DNA of 64,000 nt from Cryobacterium sp. PAMC25264 (GCF_019443325.1 NZ_CP080383.1:682001-746000), one strand, 5' to 3'; numbered from the stretch's first letter, positions 35,655 through 44,474 are shown. A program made the numbers and translations. Notes: generated by a model not told the origin, from the sequence alone.

Positions 35655-35675
35655 GGCCTGCTCGACGAGCAGGCC
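35655..35675. terminator. Bidirectional hairpin between convergent genes
   Basis: GGCCTGCTCG-A-CGAGCAGGCC, a perfect palindrome with one central base, between the FdhF-like stop (35633) and the stop of the DUF6457-like gene (35675). Confidence 0.75.
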
Positions 35676-35989
35676 TACTGGGCGGTGTGCGCCCAGCCGT
35701 CCTCGACGCCACCGTCGCCGGTCTTCTCGGTCGCCTGCTTGGCCACGCCGACGACGCGTTCAACGGCCTTGACAGCGGCCTGCTTGCTCGAGGTAGACGT
35801 CATTCCGGCCGCGTACCCCACCAGAAACGTGCTGATCGGTCCGGCATCGGTGCCGGCCGCGCGGGACGTCTGGGCCGCCAACCCGAGAAGCAGGGGATAG
35901 TCCACGTCCAAATCGAGAATCTGAAGCGCCTGGGTCAGGCGCCTGGTGACGTCGTCGAGGGAGCGGTGGTCGTTGTCGGGGTTGCTCAT
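35675..35989 (-). CDS. DUF6457-like small protein of the molybdenum block
   Basis: A 104-residue helical protein. The core LTQALQILDLDVDYPLLLGLAAQTSRAAGTDAGPISTFLVGYAAG resembles the DUF6457 family, small proteins often found fused to or next to MobA, FdhD or molybdoenzymes in actinobacteria. No metal or nucleotide motif is visible. ATG 35989 follows AAGGAG. Its placement between the molybdoenzyme and MoeA/MobA genes supports an accessory role in cofactor handling, which is an inference. Confidence 0.72.
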   Translation of the reverse strand: MSNPDNDHRSLDDVTRRLTQALQILDLDVDYPLLLGLAAQTSRAAGTDAGPISTFLVGYAAGMTSTSSKQAAVKAVERVVGVAKQATEKTGDGGVEDGWAHTAQ

Positions 35990-36189
35990 GGGTCTCCTTG
36001 AGAACGGGTGCGTCGATGAACTCGTGGTTCAGGAATAGCACCTCGGCGGCGTCCCGGCAATCGGTCGCGGGCCCCACGATCGCGAATCTGCCACCAGCGG
36101 GCCCGCCCATTCGGGGTGGGGCGACAAAGCTGCGGCCTTCCTCACCCGTAGCAGCGCCCGGCCTCGGCGAGGCGCCGGCTCTGCCGGGG

Positions 36190-36195
36190 CATGAT
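36190..36195 (+). promoter_or_regulatory. Probable -10 box of 2H phosphoesterase gene
   Basis: CATGAT, six bases, ATG at 36202. Confidence 0.45.
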
Positions 36196-36201
36196 GAGAG
36201 C

Positions 36202-36750
36202 ATGCGCAGCATCGAGTTGACCTTCGATCCCACCGCCGAGTCCGCCTTCCGGGCGGAGTGGGCGGCTTTGCAGGAGGCGGGGTTGCCCAATCTGGGCCGG
36301 CACTCGGACTCGAGCAACCGCCCGCACCTCACCCTCGCCGCCGGTCCGGGTCTCGAGCTGACCGACGCCCTACGGGCGGTGTTCCAGACTCGTCCAGAGC
36401 CGCAACCGCAGTCGCAGCCTGCCCGGCGGCACACGCCGCTGCCGGTCGAACTCAGGGTCTCCGGCCTGGTGCTCTTCAGGGCCGGATCCGGCCGTTTCGT
36501 GCTCGCCCGGCCCGTGGTGATGACGCGGGCGCTGCTGGAGCTGCATCGCAGCGTACTGGAGCACGCGCCCGGGGCCGCTGAGCTGACCCAGCCCGACCGG
36601 TGGACGCCGCACGTCACGCTCGCCCGCCATATCAGCGGCGATCAGGTCGCCCGGGCACTCGAGATCCTCACGGACCTGCCACCGGCCGGAACGTGTGTCG
36701 AGGCACGGTACTGGAACGGCGAAACCAAGACCCTGACGCCACTGCTCTGA
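36202..36750 (+). CDS. 2'-5' RNA ligase-like 2H phosphoesterase
   Basis: A 182-residue protein with the two HxT motifs of the 2H family: HLT in NRPHLTLAAG (about residue 38) and HVT in WTPHVTLARH (about residue 135). These enzymes open or form 2',3'-cyclic or 2'-5' phosphodiester bonds in RNA or nucleotides. A Gln/Pro-rich insert (EPQPQSQPARRHTP) sits between the two halves. The earlier in-frame start at 35998 is rejected because it adds non-conserved residues and the ATG at 36202 has the leaderless geometry. Confidence 0.85.
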   Translation: MRSIELTFDPTAESAFRAEWAALQEAGLPNLGRHSDSSNRPHLTLAAGPGLELTDALRAVFQTRPEPQPQSQPARRHTPLPVELRVSGLVLFRAGSGRFVLARPVVMTRALLELHRSVLEHAPGAAELTQPDRWTPHVTLARHISGDQVARALEILTDLPPAGTCVEARYWNGETKTLTPLL

Positions 36751-36815
36751 GGCTGAAGGACGCACCGTGCGACGGGCGCGGAGGGTGGGCTGAGCCTGGC
36801 CGACCCATCGGCCGG

Positions 36816-38015
36816 CTACCAGGGCAGCGGAAGTGTGGCGATCTGATTCGGCGCACACGCACCACCGGGCGGAACCACGGCCACGCCGTCGGCCTCCGCG
36901 AGCCCGCGCAGCATGCCGGAGCCCTGCCGTGCGGTCGGCACGGCCCCCTCGTCGGTGTTCCGGTACGCCACCAACCGGGTCGATCCGCTCAGATTGGCGA
37001 TATCGTGCGCCAGGGCCACCTGGCCGAGTTCGTCCAACGGGCGGCCGAGCATCCCAGCGATCAGCGGCATGCCCAGGCTGACCAGCACGAGCATCGCGGC
37101 CAGCGGGTTGCCGGGCAGGCAGAGCATCAGGCGGCCGTCGACGAGCCTGGCGAGCATCACCGGGTGGCCGGGGCGCATCCGTACGCCGTCGATGAGTACC
37201 GTCGCGCGGAGGGCGGCGAGGGCGCCGCGCACATGGTCGGCCGGCCCGCGGGCGCTGCCACCCGTGCTGATCACCAGCGCCGCCGTGCTGCTCCGGATGG
37301 CTTCGACCGTCTGGCCGAGGTCGTCGGGCAGTCGCCGCAGCGCGCTCAGTCGCAGGCCCAGCCCCGTGAGCAGGGCCGGGAACTCGGGGGAGTAGGCGTC
37401 GCGCACCTGCCCGGGGCCTGGGATGCCGGACTCGATCACCTCGGTGCCGAGCAGCAGCAGCTCCACGTCAGGCAATGCCGTCACGGTGAGGGTGTCGTGG
37501 CCGGTCACGGCCGCCAGCGCCACCCGCGGCGCCGTGAGCAGGCAGCCGGGCTCGAGCATCCGTTCGTCGAGTCCGCACTCCTCGCCGCGGGCGCGCACGT
37601 GCTCCCCGGCTGCCGGTTCGCCGTCGCCGGCCTGCGGCGAACGGGTCAGGGTGGCGGGCCCGCCGGCCATCGACGGGCCGACGAGGCCGTGCTCCGAGCG
37701 CAGGATGCCGCGGGTTCCGACCGGCACGCAGCCTCCGGTGGCGATGGGGCGGGCGGTGCCGGGGGCCAGGGGTGTATCGGCCGGCGGGTCTCCCGCCAGG
37801 ATCGGGGTGCCGAGAGCCCACGGCTCGTCGCCGTTCACCGCCCAGCCGTCCATGGCCGAGGACGCGAAGCTCGGCAGCGCGGTGAGGGAATGCACCGCGG
37901 CGGCGAGAGTGCGGCCCACGGCGTCGGCGAGCGGCAGCACCTCGGTGGTGCGAGGCATCCGGGCGCCGAGCGTGTGCACCGTCGACCGGGCCTCCAGCCA
38001 CTCCATCAGCGGCAC
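36816..38015 (-). CDS. moeA: Molybdopterin molybdenumtransferase MoeA
   Basis: A 399-residue MoeA, which inserts molybdate into adenylated molybdopterin. Typical blocks: LPLADAVGRTLA, PSFASSAMDGWAV, the GTPI/IATGGCVPVGT domain-2 region, the TGGSARGPADHV motif of the MogA-like domain, and GHPVMLARL...CLPGNPLAAML. GTG 38015 is the first usable start in this frame. A better translation signal lies upstream (GAGGAG then ATG 38074), but it is out of frame by one base; the intervening codons in the moeA frame read VPQPNRPFVPWRREASRG. The 5' end may therefore contain a -1 frameshift like those in narK and nasA. Confidence 0.9.
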   Translation of the reverse strand: MPLMEWLEARSTVHTLGARMPRTTEVLPLADAVGRTLAAAVHSLTALPSFASSAMDGWAVNGDEPWALGTPILAGDPPADTPLAPGTARPIATGGCVPVGTRGILRSEHGLVGPSMAGGPATLTRSPQAGDGEPAAGEHVRARGEECGLDERMLEPGCLLTAPRVALAAVTGHDTLTVTALPDVELLLLGTEVIESGIPGPGQVRDAYSPEFPALLTGLGLRLSALRRLPDDLGQTVEAIRSSTAALVISTGGSARGPADHVRGALAALRATVLIDGVRMRPGHPVMLARLVDGRLMLCLPGNPLAAMLVLVSLGMPLIAGMLGRPLDELGQVALAHDIANLSGSTRLVAYRNTDEGAVPTARQGSGMLRGLAEADGVAVVPPGGACAPNQIATLPLPW

Positions 38016-38158
38016 CCGCCCACGAGACGCCTCGCGCCGCCAGGGAACGAACGGCCGGTTGGGCTGCGGGACATGGCGGGCTCCTCGGGAATCGTCGACG
38101 GCGGTGCCGTCTGGGTCAAGGCTAGCCAGTCGTGCGGGCGGGCGTCGTCGAGGGGGCG

Positions 38159-38869
38159 CTAGGGACTGGCGCTGTCGTGCGCTGGGCCGAGGTCAGAGTC
38201 CGCTCTGTCGTGCGGAACCTCGATGCCGAGCCTGGCGGCATCGGCCGGGGTGTCGACATCGGCGCTCAGAGACTCGGGCAGGTGGAGTTCGTGCAGGGTG
38301 AGCGCACCGATCAGGCTCATCACGGACAGGTTCTCCGCTGACCCCGAGACGGTCGCTGCGGTCGCGAGGGCCGCGCGCCGGTAGACGGCGAGCAGGGGCT
38401 GACGGCGGCCTGCGCCGTCCACCCCGATCACCCCGTCGGCGATCGTGCTGCGCGCATCAATCGTGTCGTCGGCACCGGCCACGACCTCGAGTTCATGCAG
38501 GAGCGCCGCCACGGCCTCGCTCGGCCTCAGGAGATCGCCGGCCAGCACCACGATCCAGTCGGAGTCCGTGCCGGGGCCGGCCGCACCGTTGAGCGTCTCA
38601 AGACCGGCCACGATCGCCGCCGCGGGGCCGCCCCAGCGGGGCCGTTCCACGGTTCGCAACACGGATACCGGCAGGTTCGCCTCGGACCCGACCACGCAGA
38701 TCCGCCGTGCCCTGGCGGCTGCAGCCAACACCCCGTCGAGCAGGCTGCGACCGTTCCAGACCAGCGCGGTCTTGTCGATGCCGCCGAGCCGTCTGGCTCG
38801 GCCGCCCGCGACGATGATCGCGTCCCAGTCCCAGGCCCAGGTCCGGGGCGACGGCGCTTCGGTGTGCAT
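38159..38869 (-). CDS. mobA: Molybdenum cofactor guanylyltransferase MobA
   Basis: A 236-residue nucleotidyltransferase that adds GMP to molybdopterin, giving the MGD cofactor needed by NasA and the FdhF-like enzyme. The N-terminal motif AIIVAGGRARRLGGIDKTAL is the GTP loop with the conserved Lys, followed by RPRWGGPAAAI and the metal-binding VVLAGDLLR segment. Length is in the family range, with a short disordered tail. It lies upstream of moeA on the same strand with a 143-base gap. A weak AAGGAC precedes the ATG. Confidence 0.9.
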   Translation of the reverse strand: MHTEAPSPRTWAWDWDAIIVAGGRARRLGGIDKTALVWNGRSLLDGVLAAAARARRICVVGSEANLPVSVLRTVERPRWGGPAAAIVAGLETLNGAAGPGTDSDWIVVLAGDLLRPSEAVAALLHELEVVAGADDTIDARSTIADGVIGVDGAGRRQPLLAVYRRAALATAATVSGSAENLSVMSLIGALTLHELHLPESLSADVDTPADAARLGIEVPHDRADSDLGPAHDSASP

Positions 38870-39005
38870 GGTGGGTCCTTGGGTCGGGTCAGGCTCCTAC
38901 GGAGCGCTCGAACGTTGCGGCGGCGGGATCAGGCTACCCGGCGCAGCACACGACAAACCGGGACCGGGCCGCGTGACGCCGCCCGATCCCGATTGTGGTG
39001 TGCCG

Positions 39006-39033
39006 TCGAGCGGTCCCTATTGAGACCGCTCGA
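39006..39033 (-). terminator. Hairpin after formaldehyde dehydrogenase
   Basis: TCGAGCGGTC (39006-39015) and GACCGCTCGA (39024-39033), 8-base loop, 11 bases past the stop of the minus-strand gene. Confidence 0.65.
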
Positions 39034-39043
39034 TGCGACCGCC

Positions 39044-40261
39044 TCAGTCCTTGAGGTAGCCGTTCGGGTTGAGCACATACTTGGTCGCCGCACCCGCGTC
39101 GAACTCCGCGTAGCCGCGCGGGGCATCCTCGAGGCTGATCGGCTCCGCGTGCACGGCCTTGGCGATCTGCACCTTGTCGTGCAGGATCGCCATCATCAGC
39201 TGCCGGTTGTACTTCATCACCGGGCACTGGCCCGTGGTGAACGACAGCGACTTGGCCCAACCGGTACCCAGGCTGATCGAGAGCGAACCCACCTTGGCTT
39301 CCTCGGTGGCCGCCCCGGGGTCACCCGTGACGTAGAGCCCCGGAATGCCCAGCGCTCCGCCGGCCGCGGTGATCTTCATCAGGGAGTTCAGCACGGTTGC
39401 CGGCTTCTCAGTTCCGGCGTCCTTGCCGTGCCCGTGCGCCTCGAACCCGACGGCGTCCACCGCCGCATCCACTTCGGGCACACCGAGAATCTGTTCGATC
39501 TGATCCTGTGGTTCGCCCTTGGTGAGGTCGACGGTCTCGCAGCCGAAGCTGCGGGCCTGCGCCAGTCGTTCGGGGTTGAGGTCGCCGACGATCACCACGG
39601 CCGCGCCCAGCAGCTGGGCGGATACGGCTGCCGCCAGGCCCACGGGTCCGGCGCCGGCGATGTAGGCCGTTGAGCCCACGCCGATGCCTGCCGTGTACGC
39701 GCCGTGGAAGCCCGTGGGGAAGATGTCCGACAGCATGGTGAGGTCGAGGATCTTCTCCAGCGCCTGCTCCCGATCCGGGAACTTCAGCAGGTTCCAGTCC
39801 GCGTAGGGCACCAGCACGTACTGGGACTGCCCGCCGACCCAGCCACCCATGTCGACGTAGCCGTAGGCGCTGCCCGGACGGTCCGGGTTCACGTTGAGGC
39901 ACACACCGGTCTTGCGCTCCTTGCAGTTGCGACAGCGACCGCAGGAGATGTTGAACGGAACCGACACGATGTCGCCGACCTTGATGAACTCGACATCACG
40001 TCCCACTTCGACGACCTCGCCGGTGATCTCGTGACCGAGCACCAGGCCCTCCGGCGCTGTCGTACGTCCGCGCACCATGTGCTGGTCAGAGCCACAGATG
40101 TTGGTGGTGATGGTCCTCAGGATGACACCGTGCTGGACCTGCCGACCGATGTTCGCCGGGTTGACGCCGGGTCCGTCCTTCAGCTCGAAGGTGGGGTAGT
40201 CGATGTCGATGACCTCGACCTTGCCCGGACCTTCGTAGGCAACTGCTCTGTTTCCTGCCAT
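39044..40261 (-). CDS. fdhA: Glutathione-independent formaldehyde dehydrogenase (zinc MDR)
   Basis: A 405-residue zinc-dependent medium-chain dehydrogenase of the Pseudomonas FdhA/formaldehyde dismutase type, oxidising formaldehyde to formate with bound NAD. The catalytic zinc site is in TNICGSDQHMVRG and LGHEITGEVVEVG; the structural zinc loop is SCGRCRNCKERKTGVCLN, and the Rossmann motif is AGAGPVGLAAA. ATG 40261 has AAGGAGG ahead of it, so longer forms are rejected. Formate from this reaction could be the substrate of the FdhF-like enzyme 4 kb away, if that enzyme is a formate dehydrogenase. The 5' region 40262-40565 holds a 13-base tandem repeat. Confidence 0.92.
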   Translation of the reverse strand: MAGNRAVAYEGPGKVEVIDIDYPTFELKDGPGVNPANIGRQVQHGVILRTITTNICGSDQHMVRGRTTAPEGLVLGHEITGEVVEVGRDVEFIKVGDIVSVPFNISCGRCRNCKERKTGVCLNVNPDRPGSAYGYVDMGGWVGGQSQYVLVPYADWNLLKFPDREQALEKILDLTMLSDIFPTGFHGAYTAGIGVGSTAYIAGAGPVGLAAAVSAQLLGAAVVIVGDLNPERLAQARSFGCETVDLTKGEPQDQIEQILGVPEVDAAVDAVGFEAHGHGKDAGTEKPATVLNSLMKITAAGGALGIPGLYVTGDPGAATEEAKVGSLSISLGTGWAKSLSFTTGQCPVMKYNRQLMMAILHDKVQIAKAVHAEPISLEDAPRGYAEFDAGAATKYVLNPNGYLKD

Positions 40262-40330
40262 TTTTGTATCCTCCTTGATACCTGTTGTGACACCTGAACC
40301 GGTCGGTTCGCGCTTGTGGCGCTCGGCATC

Positions 40331-40380
40331 CTCAGTGGTGTTCCTCGGTGGTGTTCCTCGGTGGTGTTCCTCGGTGGTTC
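40331..40380. repeat. 13-base tandem repeat, about 3.8 copies
   Basis: CTCAGTGGTGTTC at 40331-40343, then CTCGGTGGTGTTC at 40344-40356 and 40357-40369, then a partial CTCGGTGGTTC. It is in the 300-base gap between divergent fdhA and the AI-2E gene, 70 bases upstream of the fdhA start. Confidence 0.88.
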
Positions 40381-40553
40381 GGCCGCAGCCGACGCGCGGC
40401 TGGGACACCCTCCATGGCACTACACGAGACTGGGAATTTCACGGGTGTACGGAATCCAAAAGGTGTGTATCGTATGTGCGCCGACCGCACTCGTCCCGGG
40501 ACCCGTTTGATCACCCAGCGGCGGGTTTTCGAGCTCTATCGTGTCGGGTTGTC

Positions 40554-40559
40554 TAGGGT
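40554..40559 (+). promoter_or_regulatory. -10 box, leaderless promoter of AI-2E transporter
   Basis: TAGGGT, six bases, ATG at 40566. Confidence 0.7.
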
Positions 40560-40565
40560 TGATCC

Positions 40566-41690
40566 ATGCGAATCCCAGACAACTCCGGTGCCCGATCGTC
40601 CGGGGCCGGATCAGACGGTCCCACAACGTTGCGCACCCTGCTCACCGACAAGCTGGGCTGGCTCGGCCTGCGCAGCGCACAGATCCTGCTGTTGCTGGCG
40701 CTGGTGGCCGTGGTCATCGTGGTGCTCGTGCAGGTGAAGCTCGTCGTGATCCCGGTGTTGATCGCGATCATCCTCGCCTCGGCCCTGAGCCCGGTCATCA
40801 AGTGGTTGCGCCGCCGGGGCCTCTCGCCCATCCTGGCCACCTGGGTCACCCTGCTCGGCGCCATCGTGGTGTTCGGCAGCATCGTGACCCTCATCGTCTT
40901 CGCCGTGGAAAACCAGTGGTCCGATCTGGCCTCGAGCGCCTCCGATGGCATCGACCAGCTGTCCACCTACCTCACCGAGGGTCCGTTGGCCATCGACGCG
41001 GCCCAGCTCGAGGACTTCCGCAACCAGGGCGTCGACTTCCTCACCAGCAGCCAGTTCGGGTCCGGTGCCCTGGCCGGAGCCAGCGCGGTCGGCGAATTCT
41101 TCACGGGTCTCGTGCTCGTCATCGTCATCCTGTTCTTCTTCCTCAAGGACGGCGACGTCATCTGGGCGTTCTTCCTCAAGCCCTTCCGGGGCGAGCGCCT
41201 GCAGCGCGGCCGCCGCATCGGCACCACCACGGTGCGAGTGCTGGGCGGCTACATTCGCGGCACCGCCATTGTGGCCTTCGTCGACGCCGCCGCGATCGGC
41301 ATCGGGCTCGCCATCCTCGGCGTGCCGCTGGCTCTGCCGCTGGCCGTCATCGTCTTCCTCACGGCCTTCATCCCGCTGATCGGTGCCACCATCGCCGGCA
41401 TCCTTGCGGCCCTGGTCGCGCTCGTGGCCAACGGCTGGGTTGTCGCCCTGATCGTCGTGGGCATCGTCGTGCTGGTCAACCAGTTGGAGGGCAACTTCCT
41501 GCAGCCCGTGGTGATGGCACAGTCGCTCAAGCTGCACCCTCTGGTCATCCTGGTCGCCCTGACCGCCGGAACCATCCTGGCCGGCATCATCGGCGCCGTG
41601 CTCGCCGTGCCGATCGCCGCGGTCGGCTGGGCCATCGCCAAGACCTGGAATGCACCGCCCGAGCTCAAGGCCCGGCCACAGCTCACCTAG
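40566..41690 (+). CDS. AI-2E family transporter
   Basis: A 374-residue membrane protein of the PerM/AI-2E transporter family with the usual eight spans: two near residues 35-80, one near 90-115, one near 180-205, then a C-terminal cluster. Signature segments are LASALSPVIKWLRRRGL, FFFLKDGDVIW, and VNQLEGNFLQPVVMAQSLKLHPLVI. Members export or import varied small molecules; a role in AI-2 is not implied for this actinobacterium. It is leaderless by its -10 box and stands alone. Confidence 0.9.
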   Translation: MRIPDNSGARSSGAGSDGPTTLRTLLTDKLGWLGLRSAQILLLLALVAVVIVVLVQVKLVVIPVLIAIILASALSPVIKWLRRRGLSPILATWVTLLGAIVVFGSIVTLIVFAVENQWSDLASSASDGIDQLSTYLTEGPLAIDAAQLEDFRNQGVDFLTSSQFGSGALAGASAVGEFFTGLVLVIVILFFFLKDGDVIWAFFLKPFRGERLQRGRRIGTTTVRVLGGYIRGTAIVAFVDAAAIGIGLAILGVPLALPLAVIVFLTAFIPLIGATIAGILAALVALVANGWVVALIVVGIVVLVNQLEGNFLQPVVMAQSLKLHPLVILVALTAGTILAGIIGAVLAVPIAAVGWAIAKTWNAPPELKARPQLT

Positions 41691-41698
41691 CCACCCGG

Positions 41699-41725
41699 CG
41701 CGGCACCGGTGGCGTGGGTGCCGCG
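41699..41725 (+). terminator. Hairpin after AI-2E transporter
   Basis: CGCGGCACC (41699-41707) and GGTGCCGCG (41717-41725), perfect 9-base arms, 9-base loop, nine bases past the stop. Confidence 0.65.
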
Positions 41726-41751
41726 CCCACGTGCGTCCCGTCATCGCAGTC

Positions 41752-41846
41752 GCGGCGCAGCAAAATCTCGCGGCGCAGGTTGACGGGTCCGATAGTCTGC
41801 GCCGCGAGGTGAAAGCTGTGCCGCGAGATCGAACCTGCGCCGCGAG
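41752..41846. repeat. Nested inverted repeats, GCGGCGCAG family
   Basis: CTCGCGGCGCAGGTT (41767-41781) and its exact complement AACCTGCGCCGCGAG (41832-41846) enclose further copies GCGGCGCAG (41752-41760) and CTGCGCCGCGAG (41798-41809). A related element is at 47850-47930. Confidence 0.75.
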
Positions 41847-41900
41847 TACGGATGCTCGCCGCGACCGCCCGAGCACGTCGCGACCGCTAGACGGGTTGGC

Positions 41901-43481
41901 TCAGCTCTCGAGGCGTTTGGGGGAGCCGGCCTTGAGCGCGGTCTCCTCCACATCGATGAACGCGAGCGCCGAGCGGATAGCCGGCTCCTGGTAGCGCCCC
42001 TCCACCCGGGCGGCCAGCACGGCCTCGCGCTCCGCCTCGATCATCGCCCGGCGCAGGCGCGTGTACGCGGAGGGGAGCGGCTCGGCGTCGTCGGGCGCCG
42101 GGTTGTCGAGCGCATCGGCGAGAAAGCGGGCATTGGTGCGCAACCGGCCGATCACCCGCTCCTCGTCGGCGTCGGTCACCTCGGCGTCGAGCCGGGCCAG
42201 GCCGGCGGTCTGCGCCTCGGCCAGCAGCATCTGCGCCTCGATCCGCTCCTGCGACCGGTCGGGTGGCGGCAGCCGCAACCGGCGGATGATCCACGGCAGC
42301 GCCAGGCCCTCCAGCAGCGTGCCGACCACCACGATGAACGCCAAGAGCTGCAGGAACTCCCGCTGCGGGGTTTCCGGCGGCAACAGGAACACCGCCGCGA
42401 GGGTCACCACCCCGCGCATCCCCGCGAATGAGACCGCGATCCCGGTGCGCCAACTCCAGCCACGCTCCCGCAACCGGCGCGGACCGTGCCGATAGATCCA
42501 CGTGGTGACCGCCATCCAGGCGAAGCGAGACACCAGCAGTGACGCCAGGATCGCCAGCGAGATTCCCACGGTGGCCCAGAACCCGGGCCCGTTCGTGATG
42601 GCACCCTCGAGAACCGTCTCCAGGTTGAGCCCGATGAAGAGGAACACGGCGTTCTCGAGCAAGAACTGGATGGTGCGCCAGTTGATCGACTCGGCGATCC
42701 TGGCCTCCGCCGACTGGATCACCGGGGCCCGGTAACCCAGGAACAGTCCGGCGACGACCACGGCCAGCACCCCGGACCCGTGCACGAGCTCACCCAGGAT
42801 GAACGCCAGGTACGGGGTGATGAGCGACAGGCTGGTGTCCAGCACGGGTGCGTGCAGTTGCTTGCGGATCACCGACAGCAGCCACCCGACGGCCAACCCC
42901 ACGCCCACACCGCCGACGACGGCGACCACGAAGTCGCCCGTCACCGACCACGGGTTCACGGTGCTCAGAATCGCCGCGATCGCCGCGTTGAGGGCCACCA
43001 GGGCGGTGGCATCGTTCAACAGGCTCTCGCCCTCGAGCACGGTCACCACCCGCCGCGGCAGGCCCAGCCGCCCGGAGATCGCGGTGATCGCGACCGCATC
43101 CGTCGGTGCCACGACAGCCCCGAACGCGAAGGCCGCCGCCAAGCTGATCGCGGGTACCACCAGCCAGGCCGTGAGCCCCACGGCCACCACGGTGAAAGCG
43201 ACCAGCCCCACCGAGAGCAACAGGATGCCGTCACGTCGGGCACGCACGTCGACGATCGACGTGCGAATGGCCGCTGCGAACAGCAGCGGGGGCAGCAGCC
43301 CGTAGAGCACGAGCTCGGGGTCGATCTCGATGCGGGGCACCGACGGCAGGAAGGAGGCCAGCGCGCCGACGACGACGAGCACGAACGGCGCCGACCAGCC
43401 GATCCGCCGGGAGAACCCGGTCACGGTGACCGTGACCACGACGAAGGCGACAATCCACTCAATGGTGCTCACGGGATCCAT
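41901..43481 (-). CDS. Na+/H+ antiporter, CPA1 family
   Basis: A 526-residue CPA1 exchanger with about twelve spans. The ion-site region is AFAFGAVVAPTDAVAITAIS followed by VVTVLEGESLLNDATALVAL, where the consecutive Asp residues take part in ion binding. A later conserved block is FAGMRGVVTLAAVFLLP. The C-terminal 120 residues are cytoplasmic and acidic with coiled-coil character (RIEAQMLLAEAQTAGLARLDAEV). The start is put at ATG 43481, with CATAAT seven bases upstream; the longer start at 43526 is less likely. It is divergent from the aldolase operon. Confidence 0.92.
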   Translation of the reverse strand: MDPVSTIEWIVAFVVVTVTVTGFSRRIGWSAPFVLVVVGALASFLPSVPRIEIDPELVLYGLLPPLLFAAAIRTSIVDVRARRDGILLLSVGLVAFTVVAVGLTAWLVVPAISLAAAFAFGAVVAPTDAVAITAISGRLGLPRRVVTVLEGESLLNDATALVALNAAIAAILSTVNPWSVTGDFVVAVVGGVGVGLAVGWLLSVIRKQLHAPVLDTSLSLITPYLAFILGELVHGSGVLAVVVAGLFLGYRAPVIQSAEARIAESINWRTIQFLLENAVFLFIGLNLETVLEGAITNGPGFWATVGISLAILASLLVSRFAWMAVTTWIYRHGPRRLRERGWSWRTGIAVSFAGMRGVVTLAAVFLLPPETPQREFLQLLAFIVVVGTLLEGLALPWIIRRLRLPPPDRSQERIEAQMLLAEAQTAGLARLDAEVTDADEERVIGRLRTNARFLADALDNPAPDDAEPLPSAYTRLRRAMIEAEREAVLAARVEGRYQEPAIRSALAFIDVEETALKAGSPKRLES

Positions 43482-43488
43482 AGCGACA

Positions 43489-43494
43489 ATTATG
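43489..43494 (-). promoter_or_regulatory. -10 box of antiporter gene
   Basis: Minus-strand CATAAT with seven bases to ATG 43481. Confidence 0.5.
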
Positions 43495-43525
43495 CTCATG
43501 GCGGAGAGGCGCCGGCACACCGCCA

Positions 43526-43554
43526 TTGCCGGTTGCCCCGTTCGCGCCTACGAT
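43526..43554 (+). promoter_or_regulatory. Promoter of the aldolase-DhaKL operon
   Basis: TTGCCG (43526-43531), a 17-base spacer and TACGAT (43549-43554) give a plausible sigma-70-type promoter with a 5' leader of roughly 55 bases before ATG 43616. Confidence 0.5.
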
Positions 43555-43615
43555 CCCCAGCAATACGCCCCCGGCAACACGCCCCGGGAAAATGCTAGGA
43601 AGCGAGGCGCATCAC

Positions 43616-44473
43616 ATGGCCGTGAGCACTCTCAAGGAGATCGTCGATCGCGCCTTCGCGGAACGGTACGGTGTTCCGGCGATCAACGTCGTGAACGACC
43701 TCACGATGGAGGCGGTTCTGGCCGGCGCGGTGGAGGCCCGCTCGCCCGTGATCGTGCAGACCTCGGTGAAGACGGTCAAGTCGATCGGTTCCGAGGTGTT
43801 GTTCGCCATGTGGACGGCCATGACCGCCGGTATCGACGTGCCCGTGGCCCTGCACCTGGACCACTGCCCCGACCGGGCGGTGGTCACCGAGTGCCTGCGC
43901 CGCGGCTGGAACTCGGTCTTGTTCGACGCATCCACCCTGCCGGTGGAGGAGAACCAACGACAGACCATCGAGGTGGTGGCGGAGGCCCGCACGTTCGGCG
44001 CTCATGTGGAGGGCGAGATCGAATCGATCACCGGCGTCGAAGACGGCGTGGGCAGCGACACCGAGTCGGCCCGGCAGAGCCTCGCCGTGTCGCTGAAGTT
44101 TCTCGAGGAAACGGGCGTGGACGTGTTCGCGCCCGCGATCGGCAACGCCCACGGGGTCTACAAGCGGGAGCCGGTGCTCGATTTCCAACGGGTCAGCGAC
44201 CTCGTCGCCGCCCACCCCATCCCGATCGCGCTGCACGGCGGCAGCGGTATGACGGATGCGCAGTTCACCGACCTCATCGCCAGGGGCTGCGCCAAGGTGA
44301 ACATCTCCACGGCGCTCAAGATCACCTTCATGAAGTCGAGCCTGTCCTACCTCACGGATGCGCAGGCGCGCGACAAATGGGACCCGCCGTCGATGTTCGC
44401 CAAGGTGCGCACAGACATCGTGGACCTCACCCGCGGGCTGGCCGAGCAGTTCGGCAGCGCGGGAAAGGCCTGA
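43616..44473 (+). CDS. Class II (zinc) ketose-bisphosphate aldolase
   Basis: A 285-residue class II aldolase of the fructose/tagatose-bisphosphate family. Zinc-binding and catalytic blocks are LHLDHCPD (about residue 81), the EGEIESITGVEDG loop, PAIGNAHGVYK (zinc His) and LHGGSGM (zinc His). It would cleave a ketose 1-phosphate or 1,6-bisphosphate to dihydroxyacetone phosphate and an aldehyde. ATG 43616 is preferred over 43526. It is followed after one base by the HAD phosphatase gene, so four genes (aldolase, HAD, DhaL, DhaK) form an operon. The exact sugar is not known. Confidence 0.88.
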   Translation: MAVSTLKEIVDRAFAERYGVPAINVVNDLTMEAVLAGAVEARSPVIVQTSVKTVKSIGSEVLFAMWTAMTAGIDVPVALHLDHCPDRAVVTECLRRGWNSVLFDASTLPVEENQRQTIEVVAEARTFGAHVEGEIESITGVEDGVGSDTESARQSLAVSLKFLEETGVDVFAPAIGNAHGVYKREPVLDFQRVSDLVAAHPIPIALHGGSGMTDAQFTDLIARGCAKVNISTALKITFMKSSLSYLTDAQARDKWDPPSMFAKVRTDIVDLTRGLAEQFGSAGKA

Positions 44474-44474
44474 G

